A stretch of DNA of 64,000 nucleotides from Bacteroidales bacterium (GCA_004557565.1 SFGS01000012.1:1-64000); one strand, 5' to 3'. Numbered from the stretch's first letter, positions 52,071-60,576 are shown. The notes: generated by a model not told the origin, from the sequence alone. Numbers and translations are program-made.

Positions 52071-52092
52071 CGTATTGTGCATTATTAGCAAA

Positions 52093-52164
52093 ATGCAACT
52101 TCCTGAGCAATACAAGCAGATGATGCGTGGATTTTTCCCGATGCTTAAACGATGGAAACAATAA
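52093..52164 (+). CDS. Possible 23-codon upstream ORF
   Basis: An ATG reading MQLPEQYKQMMRGFFPMLKR and three more residues ends 13 bases before the GNAT start. It follows the -7 box closely. Basic with a short hydrophobic stretch. It could be a leader peptide or a fragment; coding status is uncertain. Confidence 0.3.
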   Translation: MQLPEQYKQMMRGFFPMLKRWKQ

Positions 52165-52177
52165 AAACGCAATAAAA

Positions 52178-52705
52178 ATGACACTCATATCAGATAGAAT
52201 ACTTTTAAGGCTTTGGACCGACAGCGATGCCGAAGCACTTTTCAAATACGCATCCGACCCCGATGTGGGACCACGAGGCGGATGGCCTCCACACAAATCG
52301 GTGGAAGAAAGTCTCGACATCATTCGCACCGTGTTTCACAACGACACCACTTGGGCTATCGTGCTGCGTGAAACTGGCGAGGCGATTGGTGCAATGGGTT
52401 ATGGCTCGTCGTGCGATTGCAATCTGCCTGCACTGCCCAACGAACCCACGGTGGGTTATTGGGTGGCTAAGCCGTTTTGGAACAAGGGATTTTGCACCGA
52501 GGCTCTACAGTTGATGCTCAACCACATACAATCCACCACCGGCATCTGTTCGATAATTAGCGGACACTTTACCGACAATCCCGCATCGGGGCGTGTGATG
52601 GAGAAATGTGAATTTGTGGCAACTGGAGAGGAGTGCTTCGATGAAAGTCTATACACTGGAGCAAACCGCCCCATTCGTGTGCTCAGGCTAAACTTTCAAA
52701 AATAA
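52178..52705 (+). CDS. GNAT-family N-acetyltransferase (RimJ/RimL-like)
   Basis: A 175-residue acetyltransferase of the Acetyltransf_3 type. Family features: MTLISDRILLRLWTDSDAEA at the start, TVGYWVAKPFWNKGFCTEAL (the acetyl-CoA binding loop region) and ISGHFTDNPASGRVMEKCEF. Such enzymes acetylate protein N-termini or small amines; the target is unknown. The start at MTLIS fits relatives better than an in-frame ATG 17 codons earlier. Its stop shares a base with the HEAT-like gene. Confidence 0.85.
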   Translation: MTLISDRILLRLWTDSDAEALFKYASDPDVGPRGGWPPHKSVEESLDIIRTVFHNDTTWAIVLRETGEAIGAMGYGSSCDCNLPALPNEPTVGYWVAKPFWNKGFCTEALQLMLNHIQSTTGICSIISGHFTDNPASGRVMEKCEFVATGEECFDESLYTGANRPIRVLRLNFQK

Positions 52706-53268
52706 TGGAGGTGGTGGATATTGACGACATACGGATGCGGCTCGCGCAGCCACGCGTTGGCATCGAGATGGCTCTTGAAGCCTATGCTTGGTTGAAGCGG
52801 AGTGGCGATTTTGCGGCATTTGTGGCACTGCTGCACGATGGCGATGCGCACGTGGCTCGCAACGCCGCTTGGGTGCTGACAAAAGCCACCGACCGCGAAC
52901 TTAGCCAGTTGCTTCCTGCGCTCGACGAACTGATTGACATCGCGCTATCCACCTCCAACGATTCGCTACGAAGGCTCACCCTCAACCTTATCGTGCGTCT
53001 GCCACTGACGAAGGAGTGTTTGCGCACCGATTTCTTGGATTTTTGCCTCGACCAAATGGTGCGCCTCAGCACACCTCCCGGCATTCAAGCGCTGTGCATG
53101 AAAATTGCCAATCGGCTCTGCTCGTTCTATCCCGAACTGTACGAAGAGTTGATGCGCACCATCGCCGCCCTCGACCTCTCATTTTACCAACCAGCCCTCA
53201 AATGCACGGCAAAAAACATCATGCAAGCCCCACGCCGTGTTAATGCCCTAAAAATTAGGTGCCAATAG
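52705..53268 (+). CDS. HEAT-like helical repeat protein
   Basis: A 187-residue all-helical protein. Repeats such as FAAFVALLHDGDAHVARNAA and LLPALDELIDIALSTSND followed by SLRRLTLNLIVRLP resemble HEAT/Armadillo units, which act as binding scaffolds. No catalytic motif or signal peptide. It starts on the last base of the GNAT stop (TAATG), so both proteins are made from one message. Function unknown. Confidence 0.65.
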   Translation: MEVVDIDDIRMRLAQPRVGIEMALEAYAWLKRSGDFAAFVALLHDGDAHVARNAAWVLTKATDRELSQLLPALDELIDIALSTSNDSLRRLTLNLIVRLPLTKECLRTDFLDFCLDQMVRLSTPPGIQALCMKIANRLCSFYPELYEELMRTIAALDLSFYQPALKCTAKNIMQAPRRVNALKIRCQ

Positions 53269-53366
53269 GTTTGAAAACAGTTTAAATAGGTGCATTCTTT
53301 CCTTCCATTGCGTTAAGTATTTCATTCTTTGACAATTATTAAGGTAGCACGATAGCAGATTTTTTG

Positions 53367-53374
53367 TAACTTTG
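53367..53374 (+). promoter_or_regulatory. -7 box directly before the small membrane protein gene
   Basis: TAACTTTG fits TAnnTTTG and ends 7 bases before the ATG at 53382, so the transcript would have a leader of only a few bases or none. No good -33 element at normal spacing. Confidence 0.5.
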
Positions 53375-53381
53375 CAGCGTT

Positions 53382-53570
53382 ATGAACACAAAATACAGCA
53401 TCGAAAAAGAGAAAAAGAAAATTAGAGAAATCAAGAAACGCAATGCGTTGAGCCTCTTGATTTTCCTGCTGCTTGTGCTTGCGTGCGCCATTATCAGCCA
53501 CTTCTTGCCCGAAAAGGCTGAGCATCAAGTGCCCATTCCACAGCAAGACACAGTCATCTTCGACAAATAA
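53382..53570 (+). CDS. Small single-pass membrane protein
   Basis: A 62-residue protein: a strongly charged Lys/Glu-rich N-terminus (MNTKYSIEKEKKKIREIKKR), one membrane helix (ALSLLIFLLLVLACAIISHF) and a short polar tail. Positive-inside rule puts the N-terminus in the cytoplasm. It precedes the L,D-transpeptidase gene by 17 bases and is probably co-expressed. Function unknown; similar small proteins act with envelope enzymes. Confidence 0.7.
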   Translation: MNTKYSIEKEKKKIREIKKRNALSLLIFLLLVLACAIISHFLPEKAEHQVPIPQQDTVIFDK

Positions 53571-53587
53571 AAACAACGCCAATTCAA

Positions 53588-54226
53588 ATGAATATCAGAA
53601 TACTATTTACCGCCATTCTTTTAACAATCGCAAGCGTTGCCCACGCCGACAAGTGGACAGAAATTCTCGACACCTACGCCACCGACACCACCACACATCA
53701 AATCGTGCTGGTGAAATGCACGGAGGGGTGCAATGCCGAGGCTGAATTTTACATCAAAGATGCACAACAACATTGGCAACTGGAACGCGCCGACACGGCA
53801 CACATCGGCAGATACGGATTGGGGAAAAAACGCCAGGGCGACAAGAAAACACCAGAGGGCAACTTCGGAATACGTGAGGCATTTGGCATCAAAGCGAATC
53901 CCGGCACTTCCATTCCATACGTGGACGTGACACCCGACATTTGGGCATGTGGCGACCGACGCTACTACAACACCATCATCAACGCCAAAGAAAAGCACCA
54001 CCGATGCCATGGCGAACACATGATTAAATATGTGCCAAGTTACAACTACGGCGTAGCCACCACCTACAACGACAGCAACACGCCCGGACTGGGTGCCGCC
54101 ATTTTCTTCCACTGCACCAGCGAAAGCCCATGGACAGCAGGGTGCGTGGCAGTGCCAGAAGACTTTATGGTGCAAATTCTGCAAAAAAGCGACACGGGGC
54201 TAAAAATCTGTATCCACCAAAAGTAA
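53588..54226 (+). CDS. L,D-transpeptidase (YkuD-type) catalytic domain protein
   Basis: A 212-residue periplasmic enzyme with signal peptide MNIRILFTAILLTIASVAHA. The YkuD domain is identified by GKKRQGDKKTPEGNFGI, typical of the fold, and by FFHCTSESPWTAGCVAVPED, with catalytic His and Cys in the order of the family motif HxxxxxxxxxSxGC. YkuD enzymes form 3-3 cross-links in peptidoglycan or attach lipoproteins. The 54227-54254 gap separates it from a convergent gene. Confidence 0.85.
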   Translation: MNIRILFTAILLTIASVAHADKWTEILDTYATDTTTHQIVLVKCTEGCNAEAEFYIKDAQQHWQLERADTAHIGRYGLGKKRQGDKKTPEGNFGIREAFGIKANPGTSIPYVDVTPDIWACGDRRYYNTIINAKEKHHRCHGEHMIKYVPSYNYGVATTYNDSNTPGLGAAIFFHCTSESPWTAGCVAVPEDFMVQILQKSDTGLKICIHQK

Positions 54227-54254
54227 GCCCACCTCACGGCGCCACCGTATCGCG

Positions 54255-54932
54255 CTATTCTTCCTCCGATTTGGCGCGGTTGGCTTTGGGCTTTGAGCCG
54301 CGCTCCAGCACCATTTTTTGCCGCGTGTTTCCTTGGTGGCAATAGATGGTGAGTTTGCCATCAGCCACCCAAGCGGTATCGCACACACCGGCGGCGGTTT
54401 TTAGCAGTATGCCAGAAAACTTACTGTTGAAAAACTGCCAAGCGGAATAACGGAGTTTCGGCGCATTTTCAAGCGTCACCTTTCCACCCGCCACCACGTG
54501 AATCCTGAGCGGCACACTGTCGGTCGTAGTCCACGTGCCGGCATACGATTCGCATGCCTTTTGATACACATCGGTTACATTGGTAATGGCATGGAGCACA
54601 TATTCACCCGATTGCTCACGCGACACAGTAGCCGCCACCATTTGCCCGGCAACAAACCCCACCGGAGCATCATCTTTCTCTCCCTTTTTGGGTTTCAACT
54701 CATCGGGCAAAGCCACCACAATGGTATCGGGATACGAATTTTGAAACTTCAGCACCAATTGCAACCTGTCGGCGGTGGAAGCAGCGCCTATTTGAGCCAC
54801 GAGCGAATCGGGACCCGCCGCCAGCACCAGCGTGTCCGGACGGTCAGCCCGCACGGCTTCCACACGCTTTCCCTCACACGACCACAGCATAGCCACCATA
54901 GCCAAAGCAAAAATCCATAATATCGTTTTCAT
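54255..54932 (-). CDS. Hypothetical lipoprotein
   Basis: A 225-residue lipoprotein with lipobox in MKTILWIFALAMVAMLWSC. Beta-rich domain: LVLKFQNSYPDTIVVALPDE, YVLHAITNVTDVYQKACESY, KVTLENAPKLRYSAWQFFNS. The C-terminus is basic and Lys-rich (KKPKANRAK-like, ending EEE). No known family recognised. The start is MKTI; a longer frame upstream has no signal. Convergent to the L,D-transpeptidase. Confidence 0.55.
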   Translation of the reverse strand: MKTILWIFALAMVAMLWSCEGKRVEAVRADRPDTLVLAAGPDSLVAQIGAASTADRLQLVLKFQNSYPDTIVVALPDELKPKKGEKDDAPVGFVAGQMVAATVSREQSGEYVLHAITNVTDVYQKACESYAGTWTTTDSVPLRIHVVAGGKVTLENAPKLRYSAWQFFNSKFSGILLKTAAGVCDTAWVADGKLTIYCHQGNTRQKMVLERGSKPKANRAKSEEE

Positions 54933-55164
54933 CTTCACTTCAAAAAAATAGATTAACACAGATTTAAGAACAAAAGATTCACCGCACATATTCCGAGAAA
55001 AATCTCGCCCTAAATATCAATCAGTTACATTTTACACATTTGCCTATTTTGACCGATTTTTGACCTATTACCGTCCCTATATCTTCCCGGCACGAAAGCG
55101 TTGTAATGTGCTGATAGCAAGTTAATAAACATTTAATTCTAAAATACGACTGTTTGAATTTTAT
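54933..55164. other. AT-rich gap left of the nuclease island
   Basis: No gene seen. It includes ACAAAAGATTCACC near 54970, a weak match to the tRNA-Ser-like repeat GGACAAGATTCACTC on the right side of the island. Confidence 0.4.
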
Positions 55165-56322
55165 TTATTTGTTTTCTTGGAGAAAAGAGCAATATTCCTC
55201 TAATGATTTTTTCATTACTTGCTGAGGAATGAGTTTACGCTGATACTCGGCAATCATCGTTGGACTCAATGAACGGCTCAAAGTATATTCGACCATGCTC
55301 CTGTCGGCAGAAGGACATAGAATGATGCCGATACTCGGGTTTTCATTATCACGTTTCACATCGCGGTCCAAAGCTTCGAGATACATATCCATTTTGCCAA
55401 CAAACTCCGGTTGAAAATCAACCGCCTTCAACTCAATTGCCACCAAGCATTGCAGAGCCCTATGAAAGAACAAAAGGTCAATTCGCTTAGTGGATCCGCC
55501 CACTTGTACACCAAATTCGCTTTCGATGAACAAAAAATCTTTCCCAAGTTCAAGAATGAATGCTTTCATGTGTTCAAGCAAACCTTTATGCAAGTGGTGT
55601 TCATTATGTTCTTGTGGCAGATTGAGGAAGTCAACAATTGCTTTGTCCTTGAGCATAAACTCCGATTGAGGATATTCGTCCAGCAACTTTGGAGACAGCA
55701 TTTTTTCCTTATCCATTAGTGACGAGAATGTTTGATTGACAATGCAACGTCGCAGTTCCTCAGTTTTCAGACCTTGATGACGTGCATATAGCATATAGAA
55801 GATACGTTCCTCATCGCTACGGCAACGATTCATGATTTCAATGTGACTTGTAAAAGGTATTATGGATAACAGTTTCGGTAATGGTTGCAAGTCTTCCTCT
55901 AATTGTGCAATTCCCAATTGCACAATTTCATTTGTGACTGATTTTGAGGGCGTTTCTAATTGTGCAATTCTCGATTGCACAAATTCTGGAAGATGCAAAT
56001 TACTTAATGTGTTTAGAAATGGCTTGGCACTATAAGTGTCGTAGAACTTTACCATATTGTACAAATGACGTTTGCCAAACCCTCTCTGCTTAGGGTTAAT
56101 TCGTTTCAGATAGTCTGCTAAGTCGCTGACAATCTTTGTGCCCCAGCGAGCCGATTTCAACTGCATTGAAATGTATTGACCAATCTCCCAATTCATCTGT
56201 AAAGCCGCTGTGTTTACCATGGATATGGCTGATGAGCGATATCTTTCAATCATCGAATTGACAAACGCGAATTGCCTCTCCAACTCTGCTTGGTTAGGAG
56301 CTATTGTGATGTTATCTGCCAT
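55165..56322 (-). CDS. DUF1016/YhcG PDDEXK nuclease
   Basis: A 385-residue YhcG/DUF1016 protein: an N-terminal helical domain (MVNTAALQMNWEIGQYISMQ, SARWGTKIVSDLADYLKRIN, GFGKRHLYNMVKFYDTYS) and a C-terminal PD-(D/E)XK domain with DFLFIESEFGVQVGGSTKRI, DLLFFHRALQCLVAIELKAV (Asp, Glu-x-Lys) and EYTLSRSLSPTMIAEY. In the linker a 57-bp unit is duplicated, giving EFVQSRIAQLETPSKSVTN next to EIVQLGIAQLEED. Homologues act in phage defence and as RNA-cleaving toxins; the role here is open. Start at MADNITIA. Divergent from the five-gene operon. Confidence 0.88.
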   Translation of the reverse strand: MADNITIAPNQAELERQFAFVNSMIERYRSSAISMVNTAALQMNWEIGQYISMQLKSARWGTKIVSDLADYLKRINPKQRGFGKRHLYNMVKFYDTYSAKPFLNTLSNLHLPEFVQSRIAQLETPSKSVTNEIVQLGIAQLEEDLQPLPKLLSIIPFTSHIEIMNRCRSDEERIFYMLYARHQGLKTEELRRCIVNQTFSSLMDKEKMLSPKLLDEYPQSEFMLKDKAIVDFLNLPQEHNEHHLHKGLLEHMKAFILELGKDFLFIESEFGVQVGGSTKRIDLLFFHRALQCLVAIELKAVDFQPEFVGKMDMYLEALDRDVKRDNENPSIGIILCPSADRSMVEYTLSRSLSPTMIAEYQRKLIPQQVMKKSLEEYCSFLQENK

Positions 56323-56343
56323 AATCTTTAAGTTTTGATTCCA

Positions 56344-56351
56344 CAAAGATA
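56344..56351 (-). promoter_or_regulatory. -7 box for the DUF1016 gene
   Basis: TATCTTTG on the minus strand fits TAnnTTTG, 22 bases before the ATG (leader about 15 nt). The 400-bp divergent gap also has TATATTTA at 56449-56456 for the rightward operon, a weak match, otherwise nothing recognised. Confidence 0.5.
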
Positions 56352-56726
56352 CAAATTATTGATGAGCGGAATGTGAAATCCACTGCAAAATCAGCACTTT
56401 CTAAAAAAAAACATAACAAAAAGCCTTGCGGATTAAGAAAAATGTTGTATATTTACATAAACTGGATTATGTCCTAATTTTTTGATAAACAGACGCGTAT
56501 TCTCCGTCCATTTTTCAGCCAAAAAGTTAAACTTTCTTAAAACTTTTATAACAATTTGGTATCAAACAATATAAACCACAAATACGGCACAAAAAGCAAG
56601 CAATAATCACTACCATAAATTATAGTTTTTAACATCCATTCACTAAATCATGCGAGTTTTCGTCAATTCTCAATCGTATTAGATAGGTAGAGACATCAAT
56701 TAAAAAACCATTTAAAAATTACGATT

Positions 56727-57050
56727 ATGAACAAAAAAATGACTCAAGACGAGATTTACGAGGCAATCGCAAAACACGTGAAAAACGGAGGCCGCCTCAA
56801 GCCAATTGCCGATGAAAACGGCAACCTTTCTGATGGCTTGAAAGTGGCGCGACTTGATTGTGGCGACGGCCAAATTACTTTAAAGATTGGCACACTTGAC
56901 GAAGTTTGTAAAGCATTTGGTATCTCGAGGCCCATATCTGATGATGCCATAGAGGGTATGGTAAGGGCTAAGTTGAAATGTGGTAAGGCATTTACAGTCA
57001 AAGACAAACTGGAGGATTCACTGACCGACGAGAATGTGCTTCTGCTCTAA
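56727..57050 (+). CDS. Small hypothetical protein, first gene of the nuclease operon
   Basis: A 107-residue soluble acidic protein of no family I recognise: MNKKMTQDEIYEAIAKHVKN at the start, ARLDCGDGQITLKIGTLDEV in the middle, and a charged end LEDSLTDENVLLL. No membrane or export signal. Begins a tight operon with 13-base, 5-base, overlapping and overlapping junctions. In such context a small first gene may be a regulator, an adaptor or an inhibitor of the later nucleases; this is guesswork. Confidence 0.6.
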   Translation: MNKKMTQDEIYEAIAKHVKNGGRLKPIADENGNLSDGLKVARLDCGDGQITLKIGTLDEVCKAFGISRPISDDAIEGMVRAKLKCGKAFTVKDKLEDSLTDENVLLL

Positions 57051-57063
57051 AAGACAAGAAATC

Positions 57064-57531
57064 ATGAAACGACAAGTCATCGCACAACTGACAACGGCCG
57101 AACGCCTCACCCTGCTGGAGCAAATCTTTGCCCCGCAGGGCGAATGCTCTCGCGTCGAGTTTGCATCCTGCACTTTGAGCGACATGGATTTTATGTTTGA
57201 CTTTGCTGAGGCCAACTTGGTGGAAATGAAATGGTCTAAAGACGAGTGCGAATTGGGCGAGATTATTGAACGCACCAAGCACCTTCTCTCACCCGAAGTG
57301 GAGCAGAAATTCGGTCTGGGCATGCCTTATTTTGTCCATGCCGTTCTGCCTTCGAAATCAAAACTAATTGCAGGTTTTACAAACTGGCTTCAGCACAATG
57401 AACCCATTGCTCTTGAGCATTTTGTAACCACAAGCGACACCGACAACATCACCGTTCATGTCGCCTATATCAAAAACGAAATTGGCGACAAAATCGCCGA
57501 TGAAATAGAGAAAACAAAAAGAATAATATAA
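57064..57531 (+). CDS. Hypothetical protein, second gene of the nuclease operon
   Basis: A 155-residue soluble protein; starts MKRQVIAQLTTAERLTLLEQ after a 13-base gap, ends DEIEKTKRII. A mixed helix/strand composition with an acidic centre (EMKWSKDECELGEIIERTKH). No family recognised. The chosen ATG is preceded by AGACAAGAAATC; a ten-residue longer start overlapping the previous gene is less plausible. Likely works with its neighbours. Confidence 0.6.
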   Translation: MKRQVIAQLTTAERLTLLEQIFAPQGECSRVEFASCTLSDMDFMFDFAEANLVEMKWSKDECELGEIIERTKHLLSPEVEQKFGLGMPYFVHAVLPSKSKLIAGFTNWLQHNEPIALEHFVTTSDTDNITVHVAYIKNEIGDKIADEIEKTKRII

Positions 57532-57536
57532 AGACA

Positions 57537-58562
57537 ATGAAAACAAAAAATGAACTTCAAAATCTTGATACTCAAATGGAAAGTATCATTTATAACGTAA
57601 ATGTACTTCTTTCGAAAAACCCAGAGTGGAAGAGTAGGTATAAAGGCTATATTTTGAATATAGAGAAGACAATGACTAGAGTAAGCCGTAGACGTTTCAA
57701 TAAACCAGAAGGGCTTTCGTTATATAGCTCTGTTTCAAGAAGAGACGGCAAGACGTATGACTTACGCTTTGATGGCCAAAGCGTTGGTGAGATAGAGGTG
57801 AATGACAAAGGAGGAATCAGGTTAATCCCAAAGGAAAAAAGCAATAAGGAGTTTTTTAAAGAGGAATATTCTGAATTGCAAATGCCAAAGAAAGTTGGAT
57901 GGTCCAGTGCTGAAGCCAGTATATTCCGGCGGTTTTTTCGCAAAAAATCAAGAGAAGCAAACAGCATCAAATTAAAAAGTCCTGAACATCAACTTGAGAA
58001 TCGTCTTTTAAAGGAATTTGCCAAAAAAACTAGAGCTGAAGGTAAAGTATTGTGCAATATTCAACCTGTTAGGTTGTATAATTGCTTTTTTCAGTTACCA
58101 ACGCCATTAAAAGCAAGTGAACATACCCCGGAATATAGTTGTCATAGAGGCGGTGGTATTGATATTCTAGCAAGAGTGCAATCGGTTGATGGCAACTCAC
58201 GTATTTGTGTAATGGAGTTAAAAGACGAGAACAAAAATAATGAGAGTCAGGCTGAGGTAATGAAACAGGCTGCTATTTATTCTGTATTTATTGCGAATCT
58301 TTTACGTAGTGAATCGGGCTCAAGTTGGTGGAATTTCATCATGAACAGGGGAAGCAAAACCAAACCGGTTCCAGAATATCTGGACATAGATGTGGTGACA
58401 GTTATGCCAGAAGGAAGTACTGAGGAATTTTGTGATAGAAAAATAGATCTTCAAGACCAATCTTGTACACTTCACTGCCACACTCTTTATTACAATAGAA
58501 AAGATTACATAAATGGCAAATTTACTTTCTCCGGGACATATACCTCGCAAATAAGGAAATGA
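57537..58562 (+). CDS. PD-(D/E)XK nuclease-like protein
   Basis: A 341-residue protein with a restriction-endonuclease-like core in its second half: SCHRGGGIDILARVQSVDGN (Asp), RICVMELKDENKNNESQAEV (Glu-x-Lys and following Gln) and MKQAAIYSVFIANLLRS, the helix that closes the fold. The first ~150 residues are basic and helical (RVSRRRFNKPEGLSLYSSVS), perhaps nucleic-acid binding. AT-rich, about 38-40% GC by eye. The stop overlaps the start of the MBL gene (ATGA). The family is not one I can name; nuclease activity is inferred from the motif. Confidence 0.75.
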   Translation: MKTKNELQNLDTQMESIIYNVNVLLSKNPEWKSRYKGYILNIEKTMTRVSRRRFNKPEGLSLYSSVSRRDGKTYDLRFDGQSVGEIEVNDKGGIRLIPKEKSNKEFFKEEYSELQMPKKVGWSSAEASIFRRFFRKKSREANSIKLKSPEHQLENRLLKEFAKKTRAEGKVLCNIQPVRLYNCFFQLPTPLKASEHTPEYSCHRGGGIDILARVQSVDGNSRICVMELKDENKNNESQAEVMKQAAIYSVFIANLLRSESGSSWWNFIMNRGSKTKPVPEYLDIDVVTVMPEGSTEEFCDRKIDLQDQSCTLHCHTLYYNRKDYINGKFTFSGTYTSQIRK

Positions 58563-59809
58563 AGATTACTATTCATCGTGGGACGCATCAGATAGGTGGA
58601 TGTGTCACAGAATATGAGCATGAGGGTTGGCACTTGTTCGTTGACTATGGCGAGGAACTGTCAGGTAGCCCAAAGAGCGGTGATTTGCTGGTGGAGAGTT
58701 TGACTCATGGCGACTTGTCAAAGAGCGCTTTGCTCATCACCCATAATCATGGTGACCACATTGGGCGTATTACAATGTTGCCAAAAGACTTGCCTATTTA
58801 TATGGGAAAGGTTGGTCGTGCCATACAGATGCAATTATCGCGCCACCTTAAAAATGTAGATAGCAAGCACGAGGAAATGTTAGAACGACTAAGCCCTTCG
58901 AATCCATTTTTGAATGTATTTGAGGCGGGCAAGCCTTTCTCCTTCGGTCCGTTCATCATAATGCCAGTCACTCTAGACCATTCTGCCTTTGAGGCTTTTG
59001 CATTTAAGATTGAGGTTGAAGGCCACAGCACTTTTCATACTGGCGATTTTCGCACTCATGGTTTCAGGAGCAAGAAGTTTCCTGAATTAATCAGTAAGTT
59101 TGTGGGGACAGTGGATTGTGTGGTATGTGAGGCAACCAATGTGTTGCGCCACGATGCCGCAGTTCTATCCGAGAGGGACTTGCAATGTCAGTTTGAAGAT
59201 GCATTTAAGGCAAACCCATATAATATAGTGTATGTGGCCTCGACTAACATAGACCGCCTGTTCTCATTGTACCATGCAGCAGTGAAGGCTCAACGCTTGT
59301 TTTTGATGGATAGATACCAGAAACATATGATGGATTTAGTTGTTGAAAGTGGCTCCATTTGGGGAAAATCAGAATTATATAATTTCAAAGTTGAATCTAA
59401 GCCTATGGTACTGGAATATGAGAATAAAGAATTTAGAGTAAACGATAAATTCAAAAGAAAACTCGCACAGAAGGGGTATGTATTACTTGCGCGTCCCAAT
59501 TCTCTTTTTGACAATTTGGTTGAACGAATTCCAGGCGAAAAAAAGAAGTATCTGTCAATGTGGGAGGGTTATGTGACTGAAGATAGTGAAGCCTATAACG
59601 AGAAATTGGCCCAGTCGCTAGGGGAAAACTATATTTTTATGCATACAAGTGGGCATTGTGACATGAACAGCATGCATGAATTGTTCAATATGCTTCAACC
59701 AAAGACAATTATCCCTATACATACGGATGCCCCAAATGAATTTGAAAATATATTTGGTAACAAGTGGCGAGTTGTAATCTTGAATGATGGTGAATCAATT
59801 GAATGTTAG
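58559..59809 (+). CDS. Metallo-beta-lactamase/beta-CASP RNase J-like hydrolase
   Basis: A 416-residue MBL-fold protein. Metal-binding motifs are LLITHNHGDHIGRITML (HxHxDH), TLDHSAFEAF, STFHTGDFRTHG and, near the end, FMHTSGHCDMNSMHELFNML followed by TIIPIHTDAPNEF. The HTSGH and IPIHT pattern and the inserted helical block (residues ~185-330) are those of beta-CASP nucleases such as RNase J and CPSF-type enzymes, that cut or trim RNA. It is shorter than RNase J (~550) because it lacks the C-terminal domain. Overlaps the PD-(D/E)XK gene and the phosphoesterase gene. Confidence 0.8.
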   Translation: MKITIHRGTHQIGGCVTEYEHEGWHLFVDYGEELSGSPKSGDLLVESLTHGDLSKSALLITHNHGDHIGRITMLPKDLPIYMGKVGRAIQMQLSRHLKNVDSKHEEMLERLSPSNPFLNVFEAGKPFSFGPFIIMPVTLDHSAFEAFAFKIEVEGHSTFHTGDFRTHGFRSKKFPELISKFVGTVDCVVCEATNVLRHDAAVLSERDLQCQFEDAFKANPYNIVYVASTNIDRLFSLYHAAVKAQRLFLMDRYQKHMMDLVVESGSIWGKSELYNFKVESKPMVLEYENKEFRVNDKFKRKLAQKGYVLLARPNSLFDNLVERIPGEKKKYLSMWEGYVTEDSEAYNEKLAQSLGENYIFMHTSGHCDMNSMHELFNMLQPKTIIPIHTDAPNEFENIFGNKWRVVILNDGESIEC

Positions 59810-59811
59810 CT

Positions 59812-60393
59812 ATGACCATACTTCACATAAGTGACACGCACGGGTTGCATGGCAGGTTGGGGGCGATGCCTCCAGCCGATGTGCTTGTGCATAGCGGTGA
59901 CTTCACCGACAATGGTACGGAGGCTGAGGTTCTCGATTTTCTCAACTGGTTCATTGCGCTTGATTATCCCCATAAAATATTCGTAGTGGGCAACCACGAC
60001 CTATGCTTGTGGGATGCCGAAGGCATAGAGGATCTGCCTGCCAATGTGCACTTTCTGCAAGACCATGGCGTGACTATTGATGGCGTGAAGTTCTTCGGCT
60101 TGGGTTATAACCACCCCGAGAACCTTATTCCCAAAAGCGACCTGGATGTGCTCGTAACCCACGAGCCACCGCTTGAAATACTCGACTACTCGTCGGGTAC
60201 GCATTGGGGCAATCTGCCGTTGTGCAATAGTGTGGAAAATGCCAATCCCCTTTTGCATCTCTTCGGGCATGCCCACGAGAGTTATGGCATCACCAATCAC
60301 GACGGCACTATTTTCAGTAATGCCTCATTGCTTGATGACTACAATAAACTTGTCAACTCACCACGACTCATCCAAGTGAGTTTGGACAAGTAA
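59812..60393 (+). CDS. Calcineurin-like metallophosphoesterase (MPPED/239FB type)
   Basis: A 193-residue dimetal phosphoesterase. MTILHISDTHGLHGRLGAMP, VLVHSGDFTDNGTEAEVLDF, IFVVGNHDLCLWDAEGI, VLVTHEPPLEIL and LLHLFGHAHESYG give all five metal-site motifs. The cluster of Pro/Gly and the GDFTD pattern match the MPP_239FB subfamily, whose human members hydrolyse phosphodiesters with unclear physiological substrates. It starts inside the MBL stop region (an ATG three codons earlier is possible). Last gene of the operon. Confidence 0.85.
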   Translation: MTILHISDTHGLHGRLGAMPPADVLVHSGDFTDNGTEAEVLDFLNWFIALDYPHKIFVVGNHDLCLWDAEGIEDLPANVHFLQDHGVTIDGVKFFGLGYNHPENLIPKSDLDVLVTHEPPLEILDYSSGTHWGNLPLCNSVENANPLLHLFGHAHESYGITNHDGTIFSNASLLDDYNKLVNSPRLIQVSLDK

Positions 60394-60410
60394 TAAGTGA
60401 GATTAAAGGA

Positions 60411-60447
60411 GGACAAGATTCACTCGCATTCGCTCGTGCATCTTGGA
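60411..60447 (+). repeat. tRNA-Ser-like direct repeat 1
   Basis: GGACAAGATTCACTCGCATT, continuing to GCATCTTGGA, is repeated exactly at 60540-60576. Its first 11 bases are also found in the tRNA-Ser gene (60733-60743), where they form the T-arm. CAAGAT and ATCTTG can pair. Confidence 0.75.
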
Positions 60448-60539
60448 GTGCTCCCGCGGGGCCGCTGCCTTTGAGCAACCGATTGCTTGCCCAATCTTTC
60501 GGTTATTTTGTTATGCAGTTGCTCTTGAGCAAGCTCTGG

Positions 60540-60576
60540 GGACAAGATTCACTCGCATTCGCTCGTGCATCTTGGA
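60540..60576 (+). repeat. tRNA-Ser-like direct repeat 2
   Basis: Exact copy of the 37-bp unit at 60411-60447. The 93 bases between them (TGCTCCCGCGGGGCCGC and following) show no gene. Confidence 0.75.
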
